64,000 nt of DNA, from NCBI RefSeq assembly GCF_900104355.1, contig NZ_FNIY01000011.1:1-64000 (forward strand), given 5' to 3'. This DNA comes from Phyllobacterium sp. OV277 (GTDB lineage: Bacteria > Pseudomonadota > Alphaproteobacteria > Rhizobiales > Rhizobiaceae). The notes below the pieces were generated by a model that saw only the letters and a program-made list of their open reading frames with translations, was not told the origin of the DNA and did no database searches. The first letter of the stretch is position 1, and the number at the start of each line of letters is the position of its first letter. Positions 52,701 through 61,454 of the stretch are shown here, piece after piece. A program made the translations under genes and the position numbers.

Positions 52701-53726
52701 GTGGTAAAGATGACGCTTGAAGACGTCGCCCGAGAAGCCGGTGTCAGTCTTGCAACGGTTGATCGTGTTGTGAACGGCAGGAATGGTGTGCATGCGCGCA
52801 CCATCGAGCGCGTCAACGCGGCTATTAAACTGCTTGGATTTCACCCGGACCAGCACGCTTCGCGGCTTGCGCGCGGACGCGACTATGATTTCCGCATTAT
52901 CCTGCCTACAGGCGAAAACGAATTCATGCAGGCGCTCGACGCGGAATTCCGCGCGACCCGTGAACGCCAGTTGCTGGAGCGGGTGCGTCTCTCCATTCAC
53001 TATGTCGATACTTTTGACGGCGAAGCTCTGGCATTGGCGCTTGAGCAACTGCCCTCTGGCATTGATGGTGTGGCTGTCGTGGCGCTCGACCATCCTGCCG
53101 TAACCGAAGCCATCAACACTCTTGCCGATGCCGGTGTTGTGGTTCTGACACTGGTCTCCGATGTGCCCAATTCGCGCCGCGCCCATTTTGTCGGCATCGA
53201 CAATTATGCGGCTGGCCGCACCGCTGCATCGCTGATCGGCCGCTTTGTTGGACCGCGCAAGGGGAAGGTTGGCATGATTGCCGGCTCTCTTGCACTACGC
53301 GACCATGTGGAGCGGCAATTCGGTTTCGAGCAGGTCATTTCCCGCGAATATCCTGACCTTGAAGTTTTGCCTGTGCGCGAAGCACGCGATGAGAATGCAC
53401 GCGTCGAGGCTGTCACCCGCTCGCTCCTGCGCGATCACGCTGATCTGGTCGCCATCTACAATGCCGGTGGCGGTCAGGCAGGTGTCGTGAAGGCGCTTGA
53501 AGCAACCGGCCACGTATCCGATGTGATTTTCGTGGCACATGAACTGACAGCCTCGACCCGCCGTCATCTGGTGCGCGGCACCGTGGATGCGCTGATCAAT
53601 CAGGATGTCGGTCATATGGCACGCAGCACGGCGCGTATTCTGACAGCCCTGCGTGAAGGCCGTCCCATTGTGCAGGGGCAGGAGCACATTCGTATCGATA
53701 TTTTTCTCAGGGACAATATGCCCTGA
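52701..53726 (+). CDS. LacI-family regulator of the sugar operon
   Basis: 341 residues, GTG start at 52701 chosen for GGAGGAG upstream; ATG at 52710 is the alternative. HTH ~4-50: MTLEDVAREAGVSLATVDRVVNGRNGVHARTIERV in pieces. Sensor domain with Peripla_BP_4-type segments (VHYVDTFDGEALALAL, FVGIDNYAAGRTAASLIGRF, GKVGMIAGSL, IYNAGGGQAGV), a ligand-binding pattern shared with RbsB-type sugar proteins. First gene of a plus-strand operon (LacI, isomerase, dehydrogenase, RbsA, RbsC, RbsB types). Likely represses the operon and is relieved by a sugar or cyclitol. Confidence 0.92.
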   Translation: MVKMTLEDVAREAGVSLATVDRVVNGRNGVHARTIERVNAAIKLLGFHPDQHASRLARGRDYDFRIILPTGENEFMQALDAEFRATRERQLLERVRLSIHYVDTFDGEALALALEQLPSGIDGVAVVALDHPAVTEAINTLADAGVVVLTLVSDVPNSRRAHFVGIDNYAAGRTAASLIGRFVGPRKGKVGMIAGSLALRDHVERQFGFEQVISREYPDLEVLPVREARDENARVEAVTRSLLRDHADLVAIYNAGGGQAGVVKALEATGHVSDVIFVAHELTASTRRHLVRGTVDALINQDVGHMARSTARILTALREGRPIVQGQEHIRIDIFLRDNMP

Positions 53727-53778
53727 GGACCCGAGCGGTGCCTACCCGAGGCACCCAATGAATTGGAGGAGACGAGAC

Positions 53779-54834
53779 ATGAAGACGATCAAGGGACCAG
53801 CCATTTTCCTCGCGCAATTTGCGGGAGATGCGGCACCGTTCAATTCTTTCGATGCGATCTGCAAATGGGCGGCATCGCTGGGCTATCAAGGTGTTCAGAT
53901 CCCCACCTGGGATGCGCGGCTGTTTGATCTCAAAAAGGCTTCTGACTCCAAGACCTATTGCGATGAAGTGGCAGGCATTGCCAGTTCACACGGGCTCACC
54001 ATCACCGAACTTTCAACACACTTGCAGGGCCAGCTTGTTGCCGTTCACCCTGTCTATGACGAGTTGATGGACGGGTTTGCCGTGCCTGAAGTGCATGGCA
54101 ATCCGAAAGCGCGGCAGGAATGGGCGGTTGATCAGGTCAAGCGGGCAGCGCGCGCCTCAAAACACCTCGGTCTGAAAGTCATGCCGACCTTCTCCGGCGC
54201 ATTGGCCTGGCCATTCCTTTATCCCTTCCCGCAGCGGCCTGCCGGTCTGGTGGAAGCGGCATTCGATGAACTGGCCAAGCGCTGGACACCGATCCTCAAC
54301 TATCTCGATGAGCAGGGGGTTGACGCGGCCTATGAAATCCATCCGGGCGAAGACCTGCATGACGGCGTGACCTATGAGATGTTCCTTGAGCGCGTGAACA
54401 ACCATCCGCGTGCCAATCTGCTTTACGATCCCTCGCATTTCGTGCTGCAGCAGCTCGATTATCTCGACTACATCGATATTTATCATGAGCGTATCAAAGC
54501 GTTTCACGTCAAGGACGCCGAATTCAACCCGACTGGACGGCAGGGCGTCTATGGCGGATTCCAGTCCTGGGTCAATCGTGCTGGCCGTTTCCGTTCGCTC
54601 GGCGACGGGCAGGTGGATTTCGGTGCCGTCTTTTCCAAGCTGACCGCATATGATTTCGATGGCTGGGCCGTGCTGGAATGGGAATGCGCACTCAAACATC
54701 CCGAGGACGGCGCACGGGAAGGCGCAGAGTTTATCAGCGCACATCTGATCCGCGTAACGGAGAGAGCATTCGATGACTTCGCTGGCGCAGGAACCGACGA
54801 CGCGGCCAACCGCCGTATCCTTGGTCTGGTATAA
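53779..54834 (+). CDS. Sugar phosphate isomerase/epimerase (AP endonuclease 2 fold)
   Basis: 351 residues from ATG at 53779, AGGAGG at good spacing. TIM-barrel isomerase family (Xyl-isomerase-like): LGYQGVQIPTWD, HLQGQLVAVHPVYD, AYEIHPGEDLHDG (His/Glu metal ligands), LLYDPSHFVLQQLDYLDYID, and VLEWECALKHPEDG. Acts on a sugar, keto-sugar or inositol derivative in the cytoplasm. 18 nt before the dehydrogenase gene, so the two presumably form a pathway: oxidation by Gfo/Idh/MocA enzyme, isomerisation here. Confidence 0.9.
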   Translation: MKTIKGPAIFLAQFAGDAAPFNSFDAICKWAASLGYQGVQIPTWDARLFDLKKASDSKTYCDEVAGIASSHGLTITELSTHLQGQLVAVHPVYDELMDGFAVPEVHGNPKARQEWAVDQVKRAARASKHLGLKVMPTFSGALAWPFLYPFPQRPAGLVEAAFDELAKRWTPILNYLDEQGVDAAYEIHPGEDLHDGVTYEMFLERVNNHPRANLLYDPSHFVLQQLDYLDYIDIYHERIKAFHVKDAEFNPTGRQGVYGGFQSWVNRAGRFRSLGDGQVDFGAVFSKLTAYDFDGWAVLEWECALKHPEDGAREGAEFISAHLIRVTERAFDDFAGAGTDDAANRRILGLV

Positions 54835-54852
54835 GAACGGAAGGAAGCGGCA

Positions 54853-56025
54853 ATGGCTATTGAAGCAAGCAAGCAAAAGGCAGCAACCCGGCGTATTCGC
54901 ATCGGCATGGTCGGAGGAGGGCAGGGTGCCTTCATCGGCGCCGTGCACCGTATCGCCATGCGCATCGACGACCAGTACGAACTCGTTGCCGGGGCGCTCT
55001 CCTCCGATCCTGATCGAGCCAAGGCTTCGGCGAAGGAACTTGGGATCGCGGAAGACCGTGCCTATGGTTCTTTCGAGGAAATGGCGAAAGCGGAAGCCAA
55101 GCGCCCCGATGGCATTGAGGCGGTGGCTATCGTTACGCCGAACCATATGCATGCACCCGCCGCAAAGGCTTTTTTGAAAGCTGGCATCCATGTGATCTGC
55201 GACAAGCCCCTGACGACGACGGTCAAGGACGCAAAAGAACTTGTAGCTTTGGTGAAAAAATCAGGCAAGATTTTTGCCGTCACCCACAATTACACCGGCT
55301 ATCCGATGATCCGGCAGGCGCGCGCCATGGTGGAAAAGGGTGTGCTTGGTACGATCCGTCTGGTGCAGGCCGAATACCCACAGGATTGGCTGACCGAGAA
55401 AGCCGAAGACAGCGGATCAAAACAGGCGGAATGGCGCACCGATCCAAAACGCTCAGGCGCTGGCGGTGCCATCGGCGATATTGGTACCCATGCCTATAAT
55501 CTTGCCTGTTTCGTCTCCGGCCTCACGCTGAAGCAACTCTGTGCCGAGCTGACAAGTTTTGTCGAAGGTCGCAAGCTTGATGATGATGTGCAGATTCTGA
55601 TGCGTTTCGATGGCGGCGCAAAGGGCATGCTCTGGGCAAGTCAGGTTGCACCCGGCCATGAGAATGGTCTGAAGCTGCGTGTCTATGGCACGAAAGGCGG
55701 ATTGGAATGGACGCAGGCCGACCCGAACTATCTCTGGTACACGCCGTTCGGCAAGCCCAAGCAGTTGTTAACCCGTGGCGGGGCAGGAGCCTATCCCGAA
55801 GCCGCCCGCGTGACCCGCATCCCCGGTGGCCACCCTGAGGGCTATCTCGAAGGTTTTGCCAATATCTACACCGAGGCCGCACAGGCCATCATCGCTGCCC
55901 GTACAGGCAAGAAGACGCCAAAGGATGTCATCTATCCAACCGTTGAGGATGGTCTTGCAGGTATGGAGTTCATCGAGGCCGCGGTGAAATCATCCAAGGC
56001 CGGTGGTGTGTGGACCAAGGTGTGA
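54853..56025 (+). CDS. Gfo/Idh/MocA-family NAD(P)-dependent oxidoreductase
   Basis: 390 residues, GAAGGAAGCGGC upstream of ATG. Rossmann start RIGMVGGGQGAFIGAVH (GxGxxG-like with GGGQGA), VAIVTPNHMHAPAAKAFLKAG, catalytic CDKPLTTTVKDA (EKP-type loop, here DKP), VTHNYTGYPM, and GGAIGDIGTHAYNLACF with the catalytic D-H pair. C-terminal domain binds sugar/cyclitol. Oxidises sugar or inositol hydroxyls. Followed by an inverted-repeat element that separates it from the RbsA-type gene. Confidence 0.92.
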   Translation: MAIEASKQKAATRRIRIGMVGGGQGAFIGAVHRIAMRIDDQYELVAGALSSDPDRAKASAKELGIAEDRAYGSFEEMAKAEAKRPDGIEAVAIVTPNHMHAPAAKAFLKAGIHVICDKPLTTTVKDAKELVALVKKSGKIFAVTHNYTGYPMIRQARAMVEKGVLGTIRLVQAEYPQDWLTEKAEDSGSKQAEWRTDPKRSGAGGAIGDIGTHAYNLACFVSGLTLKQLCAELTSFVEGRKLDDDVQILMRFDGGAKGMLWASQVAPGHENGLKLRVYGTKGGLEWTQADPNYLWYTPFGKPKQLLTRGGAGAYPEAARVTRIPGGHPEGYLEGFANIYTEAAQAIIAARTGKKTPKDVIYPTVEDGLAGMEFIEAAVKSSKAGGVWTKV

Positions 56026-56047
56026 TGGTTTAAATGATGTACCTTTC

Positions 56048-56211
56048 CTCACCCCCCTCTGTCCTGTCGGACATCTCCCCCACAAGGGGGGAGATCACAT
56101 CGACATATCTGCTTTCGCGTAAACTGCACAATCGAAGGTTGGTCGAAACGGTTATACAGGCTGATCTCCCCCCTTGTGGGGGAGATGCCCGACAGGGCAG
56201 AGGGGGGTGAG
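56048..56211. repeat. 164-bp C-rich inverted-repeat element (rhizobial intergenic type)
   Basis: Two 50-bp arms, 56048-56097 and 56162-56211, are inverted copies with 48 of 50 identical positions and a 64-bp centre. Each arm has its own palindromes (ATCTCCCCC..GGGGGGAGAT). Runs of C and G six long make the element stand out. Similar arms are, to my memory, frequent in rhizobial and Brucella-relative genomes. No coding function. The right end reaches 7 nt before the next start codon. Confidence 0.88.
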
Positions 56212-56218
56212 TACATCA

Positions 56219-57769
56219 ATGTCCACGCATCCCAACCCACAACAACACCAGCCGCCCGTCCTCGAAGCGCGCAGCATTGCCAAGGCTTTCGGGCCGGTGG
56301 AGGTGCTCACTGATATCAGTCTCACCATTCAACCCGGTGAGGTGCATGCGATTATCGGCGAGAACGGTGCGGGAAAATCCACGCTGATGAAGCTTCTGAG
56401 CGGCCATTTGCAACCGACACGCGGTTCTGTTGCGATGGACGGCGAAGATGTGCACCTTGCTGGCCCTGTTGATGCGGAGCATCGCGGTCTCGTGCTGGTG
56501 CATCAGGAAATTCTGCTCGCACCGCATCTGACCGTTGCGCAGAACATTTTCATGGGCCGTGAGCTGAAACGTGGCCTCATGGTCAATGATCGCGAGATGA
56601 ACAGGCTGGCCGCTGAAGCCGTGCGCAAACTTGGTGCCGATATTGATCCCACCACACCTGTATCGCGGCTTTCCATTGCACGGCGGCAGCTTGTGCAGAT
56701 TGCCCGCGCGCTGCAAGTGCCGCATCGTGTCGTGATATTTGATGAACCCACAGCATCCCTCACGCCGATTGAAACGGAAGCGCTTCTCAAGGTCATCCGC
56801 AATCTGCGCGACCAGAATGTCGCCGTTCTCTACATTTCGCACCGCTTGCCTGAAGTCGCCGCCATAGCCGACCGCATCACCGTGCTGCGCGATGGCAAGT
56901 TGATTGCAACGCGCAATGCTTCAGAATTGCAGCCTGTTGATATGGCAAAGCTGATGGTCGGGCGCGATATGTCGAAGCTTTACCCCGAGCGGGAAGAGAC
57001 GGCGACGCGCGAGACCATTCTTGAAGTCACCAATTTTGATGTTCCTGATTATGCGCGCGGAGCGTCGTTTTCCCTACGCAAAGGTGAAATCCTTGGCTTC
57101 GCCGGGCTGATCGGTGCAGGGCGCACGGAATTGCTTGAGGGCATTGTCGGGCTGCGAGCGGGCCAAGGCCAGGTCAAGCTGAATGGCAAGCCGGTTCGCT
57201 TTCACGGGGTGCGTGACAGCATGGCGGCCGGGATTGTTTATCTGAGCGAAGACCGCAAGGGCAAAGGCCTGCTTCTGGCGCAGAACCTGCGTACCAATCT
57301 GACGCTTGCCTCGCTTGAGAAATTCACCAAAGGCCCGCTGATCGAGCGCAAGCGCGAGGAGCAGGGGCTGGACAAGGCAATCGCCGAATTCGACATTCGC
57401 GCCCGTCGCCGCGATTTGCTTGCGGGCCAACTCTCCGGAGGCAACCAGCAAAAACTGTTGCTTGCCAAGATGATGCTGCTTGATCCGAGCATCGTCATCA
57501 TCGACGAGCCGACACGCGGCATCGATATCGGCACCAAGGAACAGATCTACAAATTTATCGCCGATCTCGCCAAGTCAGGGAAATCGGTCATCGTCATCTC
57601 ATCCGAGATGCAGGAGCTGATCGGCATCTGCCACCGCATCCTCGTCATGCGTTCATCGCGCATTGTCGGCGAGGTCACGGGTGAGGCGATGACCGAAGAT
57701 GAAATCGTCGTCTACGCCACCGGCGTCAAAACAAACGAAGCAGAACTTTACGCAGCGGGGTCCGCATGA
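56219..57769 (+). CDS. Sugar ABC ATPase, RbsA/XylG/MglA type
   Basis: 516 residues from ATG at 56219; the open frame back to 56174 lies in the repeat element. Two ATPase domains: first Walker A GENGAGKST (~46-54), SIARRQLVQIARAL, VIFDEPTASL; second IGAGRTELLEG (Walker A degenerate, as usual for this class), LSGGNQQKLLLAKM, VIIDEPTRGID. Hexose/pentose/inositol importers use this fused ATPase. Probable Shine-Dalgarno GGGGGGTGAG belongs to the inverted repeat end. ATGA overlap with the permease gene. Confidence 0.92.
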   Translation: MSTHPNPQQHQPPVLEARSIAKAFGPVEVLTDISLTIQPGEVHAIIGENGAGKSTLMKLLSGHLQPTRGSVAMDGEDVHLAGPVDAEHRGLVLVHQEILLAPHLTVAQNIFMGRELKRGLMVNDREMNRLAAEAVRKLGADIDPTTPVSRLSIARRQLVQIARALQVPHRVVIFDEPTASLTPIETEALLKVIRNLRDQNVAVLYISHRLPEVAAIADRITVLRDGKLIATRNASELQPVDMAKLMVGRDMSKLYPEREETATRETILEVTNFDVPDYARGASFSLRKGEILGFAGLIGAGRTELLEGIVGLRAGQGQVKLNGKPVRFHGVRDSMAAGIVYLSEDRKGKGLLLAQNLRTNLTLASLEKFTKGPLIERKREEQGLDKAIAEFDIRARRRDLLAGQLSGGNQQKLLLAKMMLLDPSIVIIDEPTRGIDIGTKEQIYKFIADLAKSGKSVIVISSEMQELIGICHRILVMRSSRIVGEVTGEAMTEDEIVVYATGVKTNEAELYAAGSA

Positions 57770-58776
57770 CCGATACACAACCAACCACCGACGCGCGCGG
57801 CTTCGCCCGCAAGCTTGCAGATATTGACATGACTGCGGTTGCGCCGTTCCTCGCGCTGGCTGTGCTGTTCATTCTGGGCGCTTTGGTCAATCCAAGCTTC
57901 ATCGGTGTCGATAATATCCTGAACGTGCTGACCCGCTCGTCCTTCATTGCGATCATTGCGGTGGGTGCGACCTTCGTCATTTCGGCAGGCGGGCTTGATC
58001 TCTCCGTGGGATCAATGGCGGCGCTTGTCGCGGGTATCATGATCCTCTTCCTGAACTCGGCAGCAATCGACGGCAATCTTACTATGCTGGCTGTCGGCGT
58101 CGTTGTCGCCATTGGTGTTGGAGCCGGCGCCGGTCTGATCAATGGGGCAGTAACAACAATCGGGCGGATCGAGCCATTTATCGTCACGCTTGGCACCATG
58201 GCCATCTATCGGTCTGTCACCGTCTGGCTGGCCAATGGCGGTTCAATCGCCATGAAATCCAACGACATGCGTAATCTGTTCCGCCCTGTTTACACGGGAA
58301 CATTCATTGGATTGCCCATTCCCGTGTGGATTATCATTGCCGTCGGTCTGCTCGGCGCCTTCATTCTCTACAAAACGTCCTTTGGACGGCATGTCATCGC
58401 GGTCGGTTCCAATGAGGATGTGGCGCGTTATTCCGGTATTCACGTCAACCGTGTCCGCGCTATGACCTATGTCATACAGGGCATCTGTGTGGCCATCGCG
58501 GTTGTCGTTTATGTGCCAAGACTGGGTGCTGCGACCACCACAACCGGTATGCTCTGGGAGTTGCAGGCCATCACCGCCGTTGTCATTGGTGGCACCGCGC
58601 TGAAAGGCGGCGTCGGGCGCATATGGGGAACAATCTGCGGTGCGTTCATGCTGGAGATCGTCGGCAACATCATGGTGCTTTCGAACTTCGTCAGCGAGTA
58701 CCTGATCGGCGCCGTACAGGGCGTTATCATCATCATCGCCATGCTTGTGCAGAGGACGTTGCAGCGCAAGGGATAG
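57766..58776 (+). CDS. Sugar ABC permease, RbsC type
   Basis: 336 residues with about eight to ten TM segments. Features: LTRSSFIAIIAVGATFVISAGGLDLSVGSMAAL, in pieces, is the hallmark of RbsC/XylH-type permeases; GRIEPFIVTLGTMAIYRSVTVWLA and ELQAITAVVIGGTALKGGVGRIWGT follow. Coupled to the ATPase by ATGA overlap. Forms the inner-membrane channel. Confidence 0.93.
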   Translation: MTDTQPTTDARGFARKLADIDMTAVAPFLALAVLFILGALVNPSFIGVDNILNVLTRSSFIAIIAVGATFVISAGGLDLSVGSMAALVAGIMILFLNSAAIDGNLTMLAVGVVVAIGVGAGAGLINGAVTTIGRIEPFIVTLGTMAIYRSVTVWLANGGSIAMKSNDMRNLFRPVYTGTFIGLPIPVWIIIAVGLLGAFILYKTSFGRHVIAVGSNEDVARYSGIHVNRVRAMTYVIQGICVAIAVVVYVPRLGAATTTTGMLWELQAITAVVIGGTALKGGVGRIWGTICGAFMLEIVGNIMVLSNFVSEYLIGAVQGVIIIIAMLVQRTLQRKG

Positions 58777-58853
58777 AATACAGTTTGGGAGGGGGAGAAT
58801 GGGCCACCCGCCGACCTCGAAGGAAAGGCCCGTAGAATATTTGGGAGAGAGAT

Positions 58854-59798
58854 ATGCGTAAACTCATACTGGGACTTGCCGGCGCACTGCTTGCGTCAAG
58901 CATGACCTTGGCTCACGCCGAGGACAAGAAGGTCACCATCGCCGTTTCCATTCCGGCCGCCGATCATGGCTGGACCGGCGGCGTTGTCTATCACGCCGAA
59001 CGGGCGGCAAAGATTCTTGAAGCCAACCATCCGGGCCTCAAGATCATTATCAAGACCTCGCCTGATGGTGCATCGCAGGCCAATGCGCTTGAAGACCTGA
59101 CCACACAGGGCATCAATGCCTTGGTCACGCTACCGCACAATTCCGACGAGCTGACTGACCCGATCCGTCAGGTCAAATCAAAGGGCGTTTTCGTCACTGT
59201 CGTCGACCGTGCTTTGTCTGATCCGACTATTCAGGACCTTTACGTTGCCGGTAACAATCCGGAACTTGGCCGCGTTGCCGGTAAATATCTGAAGGACAAG
59301 CTCGGCACCGCCGATGTTGTCGTCATTCGCGGTCTGCCAATCGTCATCGATGAAGAGCGCCAGAAGGGCTTTGACGAAGCCATTGCCGGAAGCGGCATCA
59401 AGGTCCTCGACAAGCAGTTTGGTAACTGGTCACGCGATGACGCCTTCAAGGTCATGCAGGACTATCTGACCAAGTTCCCGAAGATCGATGCGGTCTGGTG
59501 TCAGGATGACGACATGGCGGTTGGCGTGCTCGAAGCCATCAGTCAAGCCAAGCGTACGGATATCAAGATGGTCATCGGCGGCGCAGGCATGAAGGACATG
59601 ATCAAGCGTGTTGGTGATGGCGACGCCATGACACCAATCAATGTTCTCTATCCACCATCCATGATCGCAACGGCCCTCGAATTGACGGTCGCCAATTTCT
59701 ACGATCAGGTTCCGGTGCGCGGCAAGTACATCCTTGATGCGACATTGGTCACCAAGGAGAATGCCAAGGAATTCTACTTCCCGGATTCGCCATTCTGA
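58854..59798 (+). CDS. Sugar ABC substrate-binding protein, RbsB type
   Basis: 314 residues, GGGAGAGAGAT upstream of the ATG. Signal peptide [21 protein letters not shown]. Peripla_BP_4 fold: [74 protein letters not shown] and terminal [15 protein letters not shown]. Ligand probably a pentose, hexose or cyclitol. Last gene of the six-gene LacI-controlled operon; a hairpin terminator follows. Confidence 0.92.
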   Translation: MRKLILGLAGALLASSMTLAHAEDKKVTIAVSIPAADHGWTGGVVYHAERAAKILEANHPGLKIIIKTSPDGASQANALEDLTTQGINALVTLPHNSDELTDPIRQVKSKGVFVTVVDRALSDPTIQDLYVAGNNPELGRVAGKYLKDKLGTADVVVIRGLPIVIDEERQKGFDEAIAGSGIKVLDKQFGNWSRDDAFKVMQDYLTKFPKIDAVWCQDDDMAVGVLEAISQAKRTDIKMVIGGAGMKDMIKRVGDGDAMTPINVLYPPSMIATALELTVANFYDQVPVRGKYILDATLVTKENAKEFYFPDSPF

Positions 59799-59820
59799 TC
59801 TGAACGGCATGACAATGGAT

Positions 59821-59840
59821 AAAGGCCCGCAAGGGCCTTT
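59821..59840 (+). terminator. Terminator of the sugar operon
   Basis: Stem AAAGGCCC (59821-59828) / GGGCCTTT (59833-59840), GCAA tetraloop, then TTCTTTT. 22 nt after the SBP stop codon. Confidence 0.9.
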
Positions 59841-59853
59841 TTCTTTTGTACGT

Positions 59854-59910
59854 CAGGGTTGGCGCCGGGGAGGACTCTTGCCCCGACGCCGACCCTGTTG
59901 CGGCAAGAGT
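59854..59910. ncRNA. Long hairpin with potential pseudoknot, unknown role
   Basis: 59854-59870 pairs with 59881-59897: sixteen pairs, one wobble, one mismatch (59865/59886). The 10-nt loop 59871-59880 contains ACTCTTG, which is fully complementary to CAAGAGT at 59904-59910 just outside the stem, so an H-type pseudoknot could form (7 pairs). Alternatively ACTCTTGCC (59874-59882) and GGCAAGAGT (59902-59910) form a competing hairpin. It lies between the sugar-operon terminator and the haem-operon promoter, and nothing shows that it is transcribed. Confidence 0.4.
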
Positions 59911-60036
59911 ATGTATGGCGGAAGCAGCGGTCATGCTACGGCCAGTTCCTGCTGCAAAAATCTCATTCCTTGCGTGGATTTCCCGGTTCCCGAGCAACGC
60001 ACACGCAATTTTTATCAAATTTTTCAAGCGTCAACT

Positions 60037-60096
60037 AACTTGACTCGTTGACTCCTCTTTATGTTGAGTAATAAATATGACCATACGAGTCAAGTT
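60037..60096 (+). promoter_or_regulatory. Promoter and operator region of the haem operon
   Basis: Predicted -35 TTGACT (60048-60053) and -10 ATAAAT (60071-60076) with a 17-nt spacer. It is bracketed by a perfect 11-bp inverted repeat AACTTGACTCG (60037-60047) / CGAGTCAAGTT (60086-60096). TGA-N9-TCA (60078-60092), the form of the rhizobial iron-responsive RirA (IRO) box as I know it, covers the probable start of transcription. No Irr-type ICE motif was found. Confidence 0.55.
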
Positions 60097-60151
60097 TTAT
60101 TATCCGCGTCCGGACTGTTCCGGGAGCGACAGCACGAAAAGGCTGGCCACA

Positions 60152-60361
60152 ATGTCACGACGCCAAATCATCGACCTGCAAGTCCGGCTTCCGAGGCTTG
60201 CACCCATAGCGCGGGAAATCATGCCGATCTCCCAGTCCGATATGCGTGTCTACGGCAGCGAAATCCTGTTCGACGGCACCACTGAGGTAGGTATCGAGCA
60301 TGCCGGGTCACTTTACCGTCTCAAAATCACCCGCCAGGGCAAGCTCATTCTCAACAAGTAA
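60152..60361 (+). CDS. hmuP: Hemin uptake protein HemP/HmuP
   Basis: 69 residues from ATG at 60152; the longer frame from 60077 would begin at the -10 element. The C-terminal core [24 protein letters not shown], in pieces, is the HemP/HmuP signature ([15 protein letters not shown]). In rhizobia HmuP is needed for haem-responsive expression of haem uptake genes. It is first in the operon hmuPSTUV; 24 nt separate it from hmuS. An internal ATG at 60221 would give 46 residues. The family usually has about 45-70 residues, so both are allowed. Confidence 0.8.
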   Translation: MSRRQIIDLQVRLPRLAPIAREIMPISQSDMRVYGSEILFDGTTEVGIEHAGSLYRLKITRQGKLILNK

Positions 60362-60385
60362 CGCATTGATAGGCATCCAGAGACC

Positions 60386-61444
60386 ATGACCGATATCCAA
60401 AAGCCGACACCCCAGCAGATTCGCCAGGCACGGGCTGATAATCCAAAAATGCGCGAGCGCGATCTTGCCCAGCAACTTGGCATTACCGAGGCTGATCTGG
60501 TTGCTGCATTCTGCGGTATCAATGTCATTCGCATCACGCCTCGCATCGAGACTTTTCTCACCGAAATCCAGACCTTGGGTGAGGTCATGGCGCTGACGCG
60601 CAATGAAAGCGCCGTCCACGAGAAGATCGGTGTTTACGACAAGCCTGTTGTCGGGAAACATGCCTCAATGCTTCTCGGCGAGCAGATCGACATGCGTCTC
60701 TTTCCTGATAGCTGGGCCCATGGCTTCGCGGTGGAAAAACAGGATGGCGAATTTACCCGCCGCAGCCTGCAGTTCTTCGATGCGGCTGGCGAAGCGATCC
60801 ACAAAATTCATCTGCGCCCGGCCTCTGATCTTGAAGCCTATCACGCGCTTGTCGCCAAGCTGCGCCTTGATGACCAGTCACAGAGCATCGAAGTCAAGGC
60901 CTTGCCAAAGCCGGAAGAGAAAACCGCCGAAATTCATGAGCTTGACGCGGATGGCCTGCGGGATCGCTGGACCCAGATGAAGGATGTGCATGAGTTCTTC
61001 GGCATCCTGCGCTCGCTGAAAATGACGCGCCATCAGGCGGTGCAGGTGATCGGGCAAGATTTCGCCTGGGCTCTCGACCGCGATGCCCTGGGTGCCATGA
61101 TGCATCATGCGGTACAGGAGCAGATACCGATCATGTGCTTTGTCGGCAATCGTGGCTGCATTCAGATTCACTCCGGGCCGATTGAAAACATCAAACCAAT
61201 GGGTCCCTGGCTCAATATCCTTGATGAAACGTTTCATATGCATCTGCGGCTTGATCACATCGCGGAAGTTTGGGCCGTTCGCAAACCGACCAAGGACGGT
61301 CATGTAACCTCGCTCGAAGCCTATGGTGCCGAAGGTGAGATGATCATCCAGTTCTTTGGCAAGCGGCATGAGGGCTCCGGTGAGCGTGCCGACTGGCGCC
61401 AGCTCGTTGAAACCCTTCCCCGCATCATGCGCTCGGCGGCATAA
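60386..61444 (+). CDS. hmuS: Haem-degrading factor HmuS
   Basis: 352 residues, the family norm. Two repeats of the HemS/ChuX fold: first ~1-170 (MRERDLAQQLGITEADLVAAF, SAVHEKIGVY, HGFAVEKQ, SLQFFDAAGEAIHKIHLRP), second ~180-350 (VHEFFGILRSLKMTRHQAVQVIG, FVGNRGCIQIHSGPIENIKPMGPWLNILDETFHMHLRLDHIAEVWAVRKPT in pieces). The His in HLRLDHIAEVW is in the haem-ligand region of the C-terminal half. Degrades or traffics imported haem in the cytoplasm. Ten nt before hmuT. Confidence 0.92.
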   Translation: MTDIQKPTPQQIRQARADNPKMRERDLAQQLGITEADLVAAFCGINVIRITPRIETFLTEIQTLGEVMALTRNESAVHEKIGVYDKPVVGKHASMLLGEQIDMRLFPDSWAHGFAVEKQDGEFTRRSLQFFDAAGEAIHKIHLRPASDLEAYHALVAKLRLDDQSQSIEVKALPKPEEKTAEIHELDADGLRDRWTQMKDVHEFFGILRSLKMTRHQAVQVIGQDFAWALDRDALGAMMHHAVQEQIPIMCFVGNRGCIQIHSGPIENIKPMGPWLNILDETFHMHLRLDHIAEVWAVRKPTKDGHVTSLEAYGAEGEMIIQFFGKRHEGSGERADWRQLVETLPRIMRSAA

Positions 61445-61454
61445 GGAAATGAAC

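Noticed and set aside
54157-55191. 344-codon open frame on the minus strand opposite the isomerase and dehydrogenase genes
   Set aside because: Shadow of two well-supported genes; the translation has no recognisable domain and is rich in Cys/His/Arg as antisense frames are.
56048-56211. Insertion sequence
   Set aside because: Long inverted arms but no transposase, and no convincing target-site duplication could be read; treated as a non-coding intergenic repeat.
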